A DNA stretch of 64,000 bases from CAWGXG01 sp963826505 (GTDB lineage Bacteria > Chloroflexota > Anaerolineae > Aggregatilineales > Aggregatilineaceae), in NCBI GenBank assembly GCA_963826505.1, contig CAWGXG010000006.1:744001-808000 (forward strand), read 5' to 3'. The notes beneath the pieces were generated by a model. That model was not told the DNA's origin, did not search any database, and saw only the letters and a program-made list of their open reading frames with translations. Shown piece after piece: positions 46,815 through 56,165 of the stretch. Position numbers and translations under genes: made by a program. How positions within the stretch are numbered: the stretch's first letter is position 1; every line of letters starts with the position of its first letter.

Positions 46815-47717
46815 TCATACGTCAGCCAGCCGCTTACGGGCAGCCGTCAGCGTTTGCTGCGAGCGCAGAATATCCTGCCAGGGATCGGGCTTGTGACCCA
46901 ACCGCCGGAAGATATTCTCCAAGGTGTATTTCTGGGGATGCATGTCATTCTGTTTCATTTCCTCCCATTCCAATGGGGTTGCGACAGGCGCGCCGGGTTT
47001 GGCGCGCACGGCATAAGGAGCCACGCCGGTATGGGCGTATGAATTGCGCAGGATATCCAGAAAAACGCGATTGCCGCGCTTATGCTTGCGCTGTTCGGTG
47101 GTGAACCGATCCGGTTGGCGCTCCACGAGTTGATCGGCCACAACCTGCGCGAAGTCACGCACGGCGTCAAAGGTCTCGCCGCGTTCTAGAGGAATGACGA
47201 TGTGGTATCCCTCCGAGCCGCTGGTCATCACGAAGGACGTTAGATCGAGGTCGCTCAGGAAAGCGCGCACCTCCAGCGCCGCCTGACGCACGTCGTCACT
47301 GGCGCTGCCATAGGGGTCCAGATCGATGATCATCCGGTCGGGCTCATTCAGCCTGTCCGTGCGACTCAGCCAGATGTGCGGGGTGATGCACGCCTGGTTC
47401 GCCAGGTAGATCAGGGTCGCGGCGTTGTTGCACACCACGTGGGTAACCTCGCCGTCTTCTTTCGCGACGGTAACGCGCTCGATCCACGCCGGAAAGTAAT
47501 CGGAAATCTGCTGCTGGTAAAACCCCTCGCCGCCAATCCCATCCGGAAAGCGATGCATCGTCACCGGGCGATCCTTCAGGTGGGGCAGCATACTATCCGC
47601 CACGCGCGCGTAATAGTCGATCAGGTCACCTTTGGTCAGCCCGGCCCCTGGAAAGAAAATCTTGTCCTGATGGGAAAACTCGACGGTATGCGACCCGATG
47701 GTCAGTGTGCCTGTCAT
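46815..47717 (-). CDS. ligD: LigD-type polymerase/primase domain protein
   Basis: Stand-alone NHEJ polymerase of 300 residues: DKIFFPGAGLTKGDLIDYYA, VTMHRFPDGIGGEGFYQQQI, then the metal-binding DLDPYG (about 128) and TSGSEGYHIVIPL (about 160), and LDILRNSYAHTGVAPYAVRA. It adds nucleotides at broken DNA ends during non-homologous end joining. GGAGG fixes ATG 47717, which overlaps the ligase stop (ATGA). The neighbouring genes encode the other two LigD functions as separate proteins. No ku gene is visible in the window. Confidence 0.9.
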   Translation of the reverse strand: MTGTLTIGSHTVEFSHQDKIFFPGAGLTKGDLIDYYARVADSMLPHLKDRPVTMHRFPDGIGGEGFYQQQISDYFPAWIERVTVAKEDGEVTHVVCNNAATLIYLANQACITPHIWLSRTDRLNEPDRMIIDLDPYGSASDDVRQAALEVRAFLSDLDLTSFVMTSGSEGYHIVIPLERGETFDAVRDFAQVVADQLVERQPDRFTTEQRKHKRGNRVFLDILRNSYAHTGVAPYAVRAKPGAPVATPLEWEEMKQNDMHPQKYTLENIFRRLGHKPDPWQDILRSQQTLTAARKRLADV

Positions 47718-48718
47718 GACGGTTCCTCCTTTGCGACGTCCTGCGGAGCTTTGTCCCGCCGTAAGCCCAGAAAACTTGGGTGGCGTAGTTTGCCGTCGCG
47801 CGTCCATTCGGTGAACTTGACCTCCCCCACCAGCTCAGGCTGGACCCAGTGCACCTCTTTCGACGGCAAGTCATCGCTGGCAAAAGCGGGCGTCTGGCGC
47901 TCGATCCGGGCAAGGCGCTGATGCAAGCGTCGCAGAGTGTCGTCATCGTACCCGGTGCCAACCTTGCCGGCGTAGATCAGATCCTCGCCCCTGTAGTAGC
48001 CGATCAGGAGCGCGCCAAACCCGATGCGTTTGCCTTGGGGATCGGTGTACCCACCGATCACAAACTCCTGCTGGTTGACGCATTTGAATTTGAGCCACTG
48101 TCTCGAGCGGCCGTGCACATAGCGGCTGCGCGCGTCTTTGGCGATCAATCCTTCCCAGCCCTTTGCGCATACGTCGCTGTAATAAGCGTCGCCCTCGGCG
48201 TTGCGGTGCGGGGTAAAACGCAGCGGATCGCTGAAATCGATCGCCCGACGCATCAGTGTTTTGCGGTGGCGTAAGGGAAGATTGCTCAGGTCGCAGCCCG
48301 CCAGATAGAGCAAGTCGAAGAGATAATAGAAAACAGTCACCTTACTGTGGTGTATCGCCTGAGTGTCTTCGAGCTGCATCCGCTGCTGCAAACGTGCGAA
48401 ACTGGTCAGGTTGTTTTGGAAGGCCACGATTTCGCCATCCACCACGAAGCTGTCAGCAGACTGTTGCCTGATCGCCTTGACCAATTCAGGATAGGTGTGA
48501 TTCAGGCATTTCTGGTTGCGCGAGAGCAGGCGCACCCGATCACCCTGGCGGAAGACAAGGCAGCGCTCACCGTCCAGTTTGCGCTCAAAAATCCAGTTTT
48601 CATCAGAGAACGGCTCGTCAGCCAGCGTCGCCAGCATCGGGTCGATCCACTCTGGCGGATCGCGCCGTTCAAGCCGCTCACGTGCCTCAACAGGCAGAGA
48701 GTCAATGGATGACTTCAT
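47714..48718 (-). CDS. ATP-dependent DNA ligase, LigD type
   Basis: 334 residues with ligase motif I ERKLDGERCL (Lys ~48 takes AMP), VDGEIVAF (motif III region), EGLIAKD (motif IV) and LKFKC (motif V), plus the OB-fold ending in EVKFTEWTRDGKLRHPSFLG. It seals breaks together with the polymerase and end-processing proteins encoded on either side. It begins three bases after the phosphoesterase gene and overlaps the polymerase gene. Confidence 0.92.
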   Translation of the reverse strand: MKSSIDSLPVEARERLERRDPPEWIDPMLATLADEPFSDENWIFERKLDGERCLVFRQGDRVRLLSRNQKCLNHTYPELVKAIRQQSADSFVVDGEIVAFQNNLTSFARLQQRMQLEDTQAIHHSKVTVFYYLFDLLYLAGCDLSNLPLRHRKTLMRRAIDFSDPLRFTPHRNAEGDAYYSDVCAKGWEGLIAKDARSRYVHGRSRQWLKFKCVNQQEFVIGGYTDPQGKRIGFGALLIGYYRGEDLIYAGKVGTGYDDDTLRRLHQRLARIERQTPAFASDDLPSKEVHWVQPELVGEVKFTEWTRDGKLRHPSFLGLRRDKAPQDVAKEEPS

Positions 48719-48721
48719 CGT

Positions 48722-49294
48722 TTACTCCTGTTCCGCGATCTCGTCGAGAGTACGCCCACTCACCACTGATTCCGGTTCGGTGCTGGTGGGGTTGCGACGG
48801 GCATCGGCGGCGTCATCCTTCATTTTGACCAGCAGCCAGCGTTCCTCATCGCCCTGGTTCGTCCGTATCAGTGCGTAACCGCCTGTGATTTTTTTGCCTT
48901 CCAGCCAGACTTCGACCTGCCCCGCCTCAAGCTGCTGCTCGATGGAAGCCTCTTTCAGGCTGCGGTAAACGCCGGTGTCCCAGATCAGCATCGTACCGGC
49001 TCCATATTCACCTGCGGGGATGGTGCCTTCAAAATCGATGTAATCCAGGGGATGATCTTCCGTCGGCAGGGCCAACCGCTTGTCGCGCGGATCGGTTGAG
49101 GGACCTTTGGGCACCGCCCACGATTTGAGCACGCCGTCCACTTCCAACCGGAAGTCATAATGCAGTGTGCTTGCGTCGTGCTTTTAAATCACAAAGCGGG
49201 GCTGATCCCCGGCTGGAGTTGCATTGTCACCCGAAGGCTCAGGGGTGCGGCGAAAATCGCGTTTATCGCGATAGGTTTTCAGTTTATCTGACAT
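48722..49294 (-). pseudogene. LigD 3'-phosphoesterase domain protein with an internal stop
   Basis: From ATG 49294 the frame reads SDKLKTYRDKRDFRRTPEPS and then RFVI, a TAA stop (49186-49184), and KHDASTLHYDFRLEVDGVLK. In the family this site is FVIQKH, so one base change (CAA to TAA) would explain the stop. The rest is intact: WAVPKGPS, DYIDFEGTIPAGEYGAGTM and WLLVKMKDD. The domain trims 3' phosphates and ribonucleotides at breaks. Unless the stop is read through or is an error, the protein is lost or restarts without its catalytic His. Confidence 0.85.
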
Positions 49295-49308
49295 GCGCTG
49301 ACCTCTCG

Positions 49309-50091
49309 TTATGATCTGCTCTGGCACGCCGGACAATAGTACGCATGGCGACCGGCGATGGTGAGCTGTTCGACTTTTCCTCCACAGCGCGGACAGGGTG
49401 CGCCTGGGTGCCGGTGGGGAATGAGGTAAGAAGCGGGGAATCGGTCGGGATCGGCTTTGAAGTCAATAGCGGTCGTCAACACGTCGCACAGCGCCTCAAA
49501 GACCGCATGCAACAGGCTGGTATCCAGTTCGTTGACAGGCGTTTTGGGATGCAGTCGGGCCCGGAACAGAATTTCATCGGAATACACATTCCCGATGCCT
49601 GCCAGGATTTGCTGGTTCATCAGGGCCGTTTTTAGCGCGCCGCGCCGCCCGTCCAACTGAGTCTGAAAGCCTTCAAAGTCTAAGGCCAGCGCATCCGGGC
49701 CCAGTTCCTTATCGTCGATCAACTGCTGAGGTGTATCGACCACATTCACCTCACCGAACAGGCGTTGGCAGTCATAGGCCAGCCGGTACCCGTTCGTAAA
49801 GTGAAACAGCAAGCGATCATACTCCGGTTCCTCGCCCAGCGATTTGAAATACTTCAACCGCCCCGTCACACCGAAATGCATCGCCAGCCAGACACTGTCT
49901 GCCTGAATAAACAGGTATTTTCCGTGCCGCCGGGTGAACTCAAACGCGTGGCTGGTGATTGTGGCCCCCAGCTTTTGCGGCGTCGTTGCCAGAATGCGCT
50001 GGCGCTTCACTTCCACACGTTTTACGGTCTGGTGCAGCGCCGTCGCATCGACATAACGTTTGTAGATTTCCACGTCCGGTAGTTCAGGCAT
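49309..50091 (-). CDS. mutM: Formamidopyrimidine-DNA glycosylase (Fpg/MutM-Nei family)
   Basis: 260 residues beginning PELPDVEIYKRYV, with catalytic Pro and the Glu replaced by Asp in PELPD (family usual PELPE). The conserved QILAGIGNVYSDEILFRARL (about 158) and the C-terminal zinc finger CPRCGGKVEQL...HAYYCPACQ are present. It excises oxidised bases such as 8-oxoguanine and cuts the abasic site. It is the first gene of a DNA-repair block on the minus strand, 14 bases before the LigD phosphoesterase start. PELPD is seen in some Fpg/Nei relatives, so specificity may differ from that of classical MutM. Confidence 0.88.
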   Translation of the reverse strand: MPELPDVEIYKRYVDATALHQTVKRVEVKRQRILATTPQKLGATITSHAFEFTRRHGKYLFIQADSVWLAMHFGVTGRLKYFKSLGEEPEYDRLLFHFTNGYRLAYDCQRLFGEVNVVDTPQQLIDDKELGPDALALDFEGFQTQLDGRRGALKTALMNQQILAGIGNVYSDEILFRARLHPKTPVNELDTSLLHAVFEALCDVLTTAIDFKADPDRFPASYLIPHRHPGAPCPRCGGKVEQLTIAGRHAYYCPACQSRS

Positions 50092-50217
50092 AATTCACCT
50101 TTCCAGCCTGATCCTACCGCGGCGTATCGGCCTCAGGCAGTGCCACCTGACGGATTTCAAAGCGGCCATGCTGACTAACTCAGGATAGGCCATCCGACCC
50201 ATACGTTTTTCTCCCCC

Positions 50218-50263
50218 ATTTGACCTATGCCAAGATGGCCCAGTTCACTCATTTGACCTGTGA
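50218..50263. repeat. Two direct repeats in the mutM/tal divergent region
   Basis: CATTTGACCTATG (50218-50230) and CATTTGACCTGTG (50251-50263) are 33 bp apart, three helical turns. Each contains TTGACC, a -35-like hexamer. TAAACT at 50275-50280 is a weak -10 for the second. They may be paired regulator sites for the pentose phosphate genes. Confidence 0.4.
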
Positions 50264-50348
50264 TCTTTTCTCCTAAACTCAGATCAGTAGAAATGTAGTT
50301 GCCTATCGCCAAGGAAGGTGAGGGCGCAGAGAGGAAAGGGATAGCAGC

Positions 50349-51476
50349 GTGACGAAATTACACGAACTGCACCAGCTCGGCCAATCGATCTGGCTGGATT
50401 ACATCCAGCGTTCGCTGTTGACCTCCGGCGGCTTGAAAACACGCATTGAACAGGGCGTGCGTGGCATGACCTCGAACCCAACGATTTTCGATAAGGCGAT
50501 TGCCAACAGCGACGATTATGATGCGCAATTCACGGCGCTGGTCCAGCAAGGCGCTGCCGATCGGGAAATTTACGAGCAGCTGGCGATCAAAGATATTCAG
50601 CAGGCGGCAGATCAATTTCTGCCCGTCTACCAGGAAACCGGAGCGAACGGCAACACTCAAACCGCCGGGTTTGATGGGTATGTGAGCCTCGAAGCCAATC
50701 CGCACCTGGCGCATGATACCCAGGGCACGATTGATGAAATCCGGCGCTTGCACGGCCTGGTTGACCGGCCAAACGTAATGTTCAAGGTTCCAGCGACGCC
50801 CGAGGGCATTCCCGCGATCAAACAGCTGACCGCCGATGGCATCAACATCAACATCACCCTGATGTTTTCCATCAAACATTACAACCTGGTGAGCGATGCC
50901 TGGATCTCCGGGCTAGAAGCGCGCCTCCAACGAGGCGATGCGATTAAGGGGGTGGCGTCGGTGGCATCGTTCTTCGTCAGCCGGGTGGACAGCAAACTCG
51001 ATCCGCGCCTGGAAGAGCTGGGGTTAGAGAACCTAAAGGGCAAGATCGGGATCGCGAATGCCAAACGCGTTTACCACCAGTTCATGCAGGTTTTCGGCAG
51101 TGCGCGCTGGCGTCGTCTGGCAGTGCAAGACACGCTTGTCCAGCGCGTTTTGTGGGGCAGCACGAGCACGAAAAATCCCGCCTACTCCGACACGCTGTAT
51201 GTAGACAACCTGATTGGCCCGCAAACGGTCAATACTGTTCCGATAGAGACACTCGAAGCAGTGCTGGACCACGGCACCGCCGCGCGTACGGTTGACCAGA
51301 ATCTGACTGATAGCCGCACGCAGCTCGAGCAGTTAGCCAAAGCGGGCATCGATATTGTCGCAGTAGGCGATGAACTGCAAGTCGAGGGCGTAGAGAAATT
51401 CACCAAGTCGTTTGACGACTTGCTGGAGTTCATCGCGCAGAAGCGGGAAACTATCACGGCTTCCCTCGCCAAGTGA
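50349..51476 (+). CDS. tal: Transaldolase
   Basis: 375 residues of the longer bacterial transaldolase type. Its motifs are GVRGMTSNPTIFDKAI (about 38), GYVSLEANPHLAHD (about 110) and the Schiff-base Lys in NVMFKVPATPEG (about 140). NITLMFSIKHY and GSTSTKNPAYSDTLYVDNLI complete the family pattern. It transfers the dihydroxyacetone unit between sugar phosphates in the pentose phosphate pathway. The GTG start follows AGGAAAGGGA. It leads the tal-tkt operon and would process the pentose phosphates made by the sugar clusters upstream. Confidence 0.93.
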   Translation: MTKLHELHQLGQSIWLDYIQRSLLTSGGLKTRIEQGVRGMTSNPTIFDKAIANSDDYDAQFTALVQQGAADREIYEQLAIKDIQQAADQFLPVYQETGANGNTQTAGFDGYVSLEANPHLAHDTQGTIDEIRRLHGLVDRPNVMFKVPATPEGIPAIKQLTADGININITLMFSIKHYNLVSDAWISGLEARLQRGDAIKGVASVASFFVSRVDSKLDPRLEELGLENLKGKIGIANAKRVYHQFMQVFGSARWRRLAVQDTLVQRVLWGSTSTKNPAYSDTLYVDNLIGPQTVNTVPIETLEAVLDHGTAARTVDQNLTDSRTQLEQLAKAGIDIVAVGDELQVEGVEKFTKSFDDLLEFIAQKRETITASLAK

Positions 51477-51491
51477 GAGAGGACGCATGGA

Positions 51492-52358
51492 ATGGAAATT
51501 GCACAAATCTCGACACAGGAACTTGAACATACGGTGCTAAGACTCTGCCGTACGATTTTGGAAATCACCACCAAGGCCGGATCAGGCCATCCCTCCAGTT
51601 CTGTATCCATGATCGATATATTGACGGCGCTTTATCTGGGTGGGGTAATGCGCCATGATCCGCACAACCCCGCTTGGCCGGATCGTGACCGTTTCATCCT
51701 GAGCAAAGGGCATGGCGCACCGGGTCTGTACGCCATACTGGCCGAGGCGGGTTATTTTGACCCAGCGCTGCTGCCAACCCTGCGCGAAACGGACAGCCCC
51801 TTAGAGGGACACCCTAACATGCGGCGCTTACCCGGCGTGGAAGCCTCAACCGGATCGTTAGGCCAGGGGCTTTCGATCGGCCTGGGTCATGCGCTGGCGG
51901 CGCGCCTGGATGACCGGGATTACCGCGTGTACGTCCTGATCGGAGACGGTGAGGCCGATGAGGGGCAGATCTGGGAAGCATCGATGGTAGCGGCGCAGCA
52001 TCAGGTCGATAACCTGACGGTGATCCTCGACGCTAACGGCTACCAACAAAGCGATTCCGTGCGTGACGTGATGGGCGTCTTGCACCCATTCGCTGATAAG
52101 TGGCGCACCTTCGGATGGCGCGTGTTCGAGATCGACGGGCACAACATGAGCGAGATTCTCGGTACGTTCAGTGTGGTTTCGCAGATCAAAGGTGCGCCGC
52201 AAATGATCGTAGCGCATACCAAGAAGGGGCGCGGCCTGTCACCCTTCGAGCAAGACGACGTGAACCGTAAACACGGCAAGCCACTCAATCACGATGAGCT
52301 GCAGGTCGCGTTGGCTGAACTGGATGAGATGGAAGCCGCGCCGGGACAGGAGCACTAG
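51492..52358 (+). CDS. Transketolase, N-terminal (thiamine pyrophosphate-binding) subunit
   Basis: 288 residues. GSGHPSSSVSMIDILTALYL and SKGHGAPGLYAILAEAG hold the His residues of the active site. The TPP motif runs from IGDGEADEGQIWEA (GDG, about 156) to ILDANGYQQSD. It is the first half of a transketolase split into two proteins, as is common in archaea and Chloroflexota. It starts 15 bases after tal and is directly followed by the second subunit. Confidence 0.93.
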   Translation: MEIAQISTQELEHTVLRLCRTILEITTKAGSGHPSSSVSMIDILTALYLGGVMRHDPHNPAWPDRDRFILSKGHGAPGLYAILAEAGYFDPALLPTLRETDSPLEGHPNMRRLPGVEASTGSLGQGLSIGLGHALAARLDDRDYRVYVLIGDGEADEGQIWEASMVAAQHQVDNLTVILDANGYQQSDSVRDVMGVLHPFADKWRTFGWRVFEIDGHNMSEILGTFSVVSQIKGAPQMIVAHTKKGRGLSPFEQDDVNRKHGKPLNHDELQVALAELDEMEAAPGQEH

Positions 52359-53327
52359 ATGGATATAGGGAAACAGATCGGATTGGAATACGGACCACCC
52401 ACCCGTAACGCTTTTGGCGAGGCGCTGCGCGATTTAGGCGGCGAAAACGGCAATATCGTTGTGCTCGATGGCGATGTAGGGAATTCTACCCGCACGCACT
52501 ATTTTCGCGATAAATACCCGGAGCGTTTTTTCAATCTGGGCATTGCCGAAAGCAACCTGATCGGAGTAGCGAGCGGGATGGCCGCCTGCGGCAAGGAGCC
52601 ACTAGCGGCGAGCTTTGCCAGTTTCCTGATGACCAATGCCTACGACCAGATTCGGATGAGCATCGCGTATCCGCAAATGAACGTGAAACTGGTAGGTTCC
52701 CACAGCGGCATCAGCATCGGCGAAGATGGGCCCAGTCAGATGGCGATCGAGGACATCGCGTTAGCCTCGTCACTGCCGCACATGACGGTGCTCGTCCCCG
52801 CTGATGCCCCGGCGACGCGGGCTGCTACGCGGGCCATGTTTGAACTGGAGGGTCCGGTGTACCTGCGCACCGGACGCCCCGAAGTGCCGGTCGTGTATCC
52901 CAACGACGCGGATTTCGTGATCGGCACGGCTAACCAGCTGCGTGATGGGCGTGATTTGACGATTATCGCGTGCGGGTTGATGGTTGCTGCGGCGTTGGAA
53001 GCGGCGCATACGCTCAGCGAGCAGGACGGTATTCAGGCGCGGGTGCTCGATATGCACACCATCAAACCGATTGATGCGGAGGCAATTGAGCGTGCCGCCA
53101 TACAGACCGGCGCGATCGTTACTGCTGAAGAGCATCTGCTGCACGGCGGATTGGGTTCGGCGGTGGCGCGCGTGGTGGCGCAGAGACACCCAGTTCCTAT
53201 GCAAATGGTGGGCATCGACGATACCTACGCTGAATCCGGCAAACCACAAGACCTGTTAACCAAGTATGGCTTGATGCCATCGGATATTATGGGCGCGGCA
53301 CGCACGGTTTTGGGACAGAAGCCATGA
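52359..53327 (+). CDS. Transketolase, C-terminal (pyrimidine-binding) subunit
   Basis: 322 residues. VVLDGDVGNSTRT, FNLGIAESNLIGVASGMA (the Glu that activates TPP, about 67), GSHSGISIGEDGPSQMAIED and the C-terminal LDMHTIKPIDAEAIE are typical. It begins on the base after the stop of the first subunit, so the two are made in equal amounts and form the heterodimeric enzyme. Confidence 0.93.
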   Translation: MDIGKQIGLEYGPPTRNAFGEALRDLGGENGNIVVLDGDVGNSTRTHYFRDKYPERFFNLGIAESNLIGVASGMAACGKEPLAASFASFLMTNAYDQIRMSIAYPQMNVKLVGSHSGISIGEDGPSQMAIEDIALASSLPHMTVLVPADAPATRAATRAMFELEGPVYLRTGRPEVPVVYPNDADFVIGTANQLRDGRDLTIIACGLMVAAALEAAHTLSEQDGIQARVLDMHTIKPIDAEAIERAAIQTGAIVTAEEHLLHGGLGSAVARVVAQRHPVPMQMVGIDDTYAESGKPQDLLTKYGLMPSDIMGAARTVLGQKP

Positions 53328-53367
53328 GTGAGCGCGCTAAAACAGGAGGAAAATAGGAAGGATTGCT

Positions 53368-53607
53368 GTGGAGTTCTTTGACGCTAACCGTACTCAATTT
53401 GAGATCTTGGCTTATGTGGCGCTGGCAATGCTGTTGGGAGCAGCTATCGGGCTTGAACGGGAACTAGAGGACAAACCCGCCGGCCTGCGTACTCACATGC
53501 TGGTATCTGGCGCGGCGGCCTTGTTTGTCGCGTTGGGATCGGTGATTGTCAAGCGCTTTAGCCCAGAGATTCGTATCAGATCCACAGCGGGAGTTTTGCC
53601 GTCATAA
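53368..53607 (+). pseudogene. mgtC: MgtC/SapB-family membrane protein, truncated
   Basis: 79 residues with two N-terminal helices and the family core AMLLGAAIGLERELEDKPAG and LRTHMLVSGAAALFVALGSV. After FSPEIRIRS the expected helices (the GISFLGAG region) are missing and the frame ends at 53607. The opposing STAND gene ends 16 bases later, so a deletion probably joined the two. The family has roles in magnesium-limited growth. Confidence 0.75.
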
Positions 53608-53623
53608 AGATCGGGTTGCCAGG

Positions 53624-55948
53624 CTAAAGAAGGGCCAGGTCAATTGCCTGTTCAAGCGTCATGCTGCGCCCACGTTCCCAAGCAGCAGCAAAAGTTGCTT
53701 CATCAAGTTTTGCCCGCACCGCAGCAATGTAGCGGTCGATCTCAATCTGATCACCTTTCTGCTGTGACACGCCCAGTTCGTCGAGTAGTGCTTCCCCAGC
53801 CCCCAGTAAACATGCTGCCCGTTCTGGGTCGCCTTTTGCAGCAATGGGACCCGCCATCGTGGGCAAACAAAGAGTAACCCAGAACCATGCCCGCAACTTT
53901 ATGTAGCTTACAAAAGCCTCCCGAGCACACTGTTCTGATTCATCGAAATCGCCAAGCTCGTATGCTACAAATCCTAGATTGCCGAGGCACATCGCGACAC
54001 GTTGCTCCTCACCCGTTTGCCTACTCAATTCTATGCAATTTCGGTAGCACGCTGCAGCGCGGTGATACTCGCCCTGTGCTCGGAAAAGTTCTCCCAATAC
54101 ATTCATTGCCTGGGCCATTCCTTTGGCTAGTTTGAGCTCGGTGAAGATGGCTAATCCCTCTTCGCCCAAGGCAACTGCCGTGTCAAACTCCTCGGCGTTG
54201 CCGATAGACTGGCCGCCCAAAAAAGTGAGTGCCCAGGCACTATTGGCCTTGTCGTTCAACTCCCGAGAAACAGCTAATGCTTTGAGGCACCAGTCCTTGC
54301 CGCGCTCATAATCCCCCGTGAAGTAAGCCATATTGCCAGCAGCATTCAGCAGCCCGGCGTGAAAGTGGCGCGGGACAACGGTCAGTTCACCGAGCAGACG
54401 TTCAAACCACCTGAGTCCCTCCGTATGGTGACCTTGCATAAACCAAAAGTGCCCAAGCGCCGTAGCAATCCGTATACCGATCGCCGGTTCGTCGTTGTCC
54501 AACGCCCAAGCAAGGACCAGACGTACGTTGTCATGTTCGATCTCCAGGCGGTTCATCCAAAACTGGCCAGATGGTCCTCGAAAGGCTGACGCCGCCTGTT
54601 CTGCCAGGTCTACGAAATATCCTGCATGACGCCGCCGAATGACCGCTTCCTCCCCGCTTTGAGCTAATCGCTCGCTGGCATATTCGTAAATCGTGTCCAG
54701 GACGATGAACCGCTGCTCGCCTTGCGCGTCTTCTTCCTGCCGGACCAAACTTTTGTAGAGAAGCGATTCCATACCGTCCAACACTTCCATGCCAAGTTCG
54801 GGACCGCAGACCGTCTCCAGTGCGTCCAAGCTGCGCCCACCGCAAAATGCTGCCAACCGCCAGAACAGCCGTTGTTCAGTGGGCACGAGCAGGTGATAGC
54901 TCCAGTCAATCGCGTTGCGCAGTGTCTGTTGGCGCGGTGGGCTGTCCCGCATGCCCAGCGTGAGCGTCGCGAAACGGCTCTGCAATCGTTCCAACAGAAC
55001 ATGAGGCGTAAAGAGCCGCGCGCGCGCCGCTGCCAGTTCGAGGGCCAAAGGTAATCCATCCAACCGGACGCAGATCTCGGCCACAACCGCAGCATTGTCC
55101 TCCGAAAGTTCAAAGTCAGGGTTGGCCAACTGGGACCGCTGCACAAACAGAAAAACCGCATCGTGGCGCAACATATCCGATGCACTCTGGGTACTGTTTA
55201 TGTCTGGGAGTGCGAGAGGAGGAACAGGAAACACTTGCTCGCCCGAGATGCGCAGGATCTCGCGGCTGGTGATTAACACGGTCAGCTCCGGCAGGGCGGA
55301 AAGCAGATCGCTCACCAGCGGCGCACCGCTGATGATCTGCTCGAAGTTATCCAGGACCAGCAGCACCCGTTTGCCGCGCAGATAGGTTTTGAGTGCAGCA
55401 ATTGAGGCGGCCAAGGAACGTTCCTGACCACTCAGCGCGTCTGCGATGGCCCCGACAATGAAGGCCGGATTGGTGATAGGCGCAAGATCGACGAAGAAGA
55501 CACCATGCGGATACAGGTCAACCAGCTCAGAGGCAACCTGTACGCTCAAACGTGTTTTGCCTACCCCAGCCGGACCTGTAAGTGTCACGCAGCGTCCTGT
55601 GCCAAGCAGCTCTTTGACCGCAGCCCGTTCCGCCTGTCGCCCCACCAGGCGCGTGGCGGGTAACGGCAGATTATGTTGGGTGAAGTTGAGTGGTGAGATC
55701 ACGTTGCTAGAGGCTGAAGCATTGACTTGCAACAATCCCAGCTCACCAGCACGGATAACTGCTTCAGCCCGGCTGTGTACATCCAATTTGCTGTAGACTT
55801 GCTTGACATACCAGCGCACGGTTTCCAGACTGACCGTGAGTTCGTCCGCAATGTCGCGGTTGGATCGCCCCTGGCCAACTCGCTGAAGGATATCTAGCTC
55901 GCGCGGCGTAAAAGTCTCAAGCGGCGGCAGCTCGTGGTTCGTGTCCAT
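53624..55948 (-). CDS. LuxR-STAND-TPR transcriptional regulator
   Basis: 774 residues. The LuxR helix-turn-helix is N-terminal (FTPRELDILQRVGQGRSNRD, ~13-61). An NB-ARC/STAND ATPase follows with P-loop GPAGVGKTR (~126), LLVLDNFEQI and TVLITSREILR, then a TPR array (about 400-770). The sequence between the P-loop and the TPRs closely resembles the protein at 26452, but the LuxR domain is at the other end and there is no XRE domain. ATG 55948 after CGAGGA gives the compact N-terminus. It is divergent from a small ORF, and motif A lies between them. Confidence 0.88.
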   Translation of the reverse strand: MDTNHELPPLETFTPRELDILQRVGQGRSNRDIADELTVSLETVRWYVKQVYSKLDVHSRAEAVIRAGELGLLQVNASASSNVISPLNFTQHNLPLPATRLVGRQAERAAVKELLGTGRCVTLTGPAGVGKTRLSVQVASELVDLYPHGVFFVDLAPITNPAFIVGAIADALSGQERSLAASIAALKTYLRGKRVLLVLDNFEQIISGAPLVSDLLSALPELTVLITSREILRISGEQVFPVPPLALPDINSTQSASDMLRHDAVFLFVQRSQLANPDFELSEDNAAVVAEICVRLDGLPLALELAAARARLFTPHVLLERLQSRFATLTLGMRDSPPRQQTLRNAIDWSYHLLVPTEQRLFWRLAAFCGGRSLDALETVCGPELGMEVLDGMESLLYKSLVRQEEDAQGEQRFIVLDTIYEYASERLAQSGEEAVIRRRHAGYFVDLAEQAASAFRGPSGQFWMNRLEIEHDNVRLVLAWALDNDEPAIGIRIATALGHFWFMQGHHTEGLRWFERLLGELTVVPRHFHAGLLNAAGNMAYFTGDYERGKDWCLKALAVSRELNDKANSAWALTFLGGQSIGNAEEFDTAVALGEEGLAIFTELKLAKGMAQAMNVLGELFRAQGEYHRAAACYRNCIELSRQTGEEQRVAMCLGNLGFVAYELGDFDESEQCAREAFVSYIKLRAWFWVTLCLPTMAGPIAAKGDPERAACLLGAGEALLDELGVSQQKGDQIEIDRYIAAVRAKLDEATFAAAWERGRSMTLEQAIDLALL

Positions 55949-56075
55949 AATCGTGTCCTCGTTGATTCCGGCTGCGATGGGATACACCGCTGTTCCCTCT
56001 AGTATAAGGGTATTTTGTCCCTTCTCTCAGAACCAGCAGAGCATCTCCATGTTGATGTGCTAGAAGATTCCACCC

Positions 56076-56094
56076 ACAGATCCCCCCAATTGGG
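56076..56094. promoter_or_regulatory. Conserved motif A, second copy
   Basis: ACAGATCCCCCCAATTGGG matches 29053-29071 at 18 of 19 bases. Further similarity follows downstream: GCATTATTCTAAGGTCAT here against CATCATTCTATACTGAGGCC there, then CTCAAG in both. It lies 128-146 bases before the STAND gene start and 72-90 bases before the ORF at 56166. Confidence 0.6.
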
Positions 56095-56165
56095 TGAAGC
56101 ATTCCCCTGTGGGTGATGCATTATTCTAAGGTCATCAAATACACAGAAGTCTCAAGGAGATTGAC

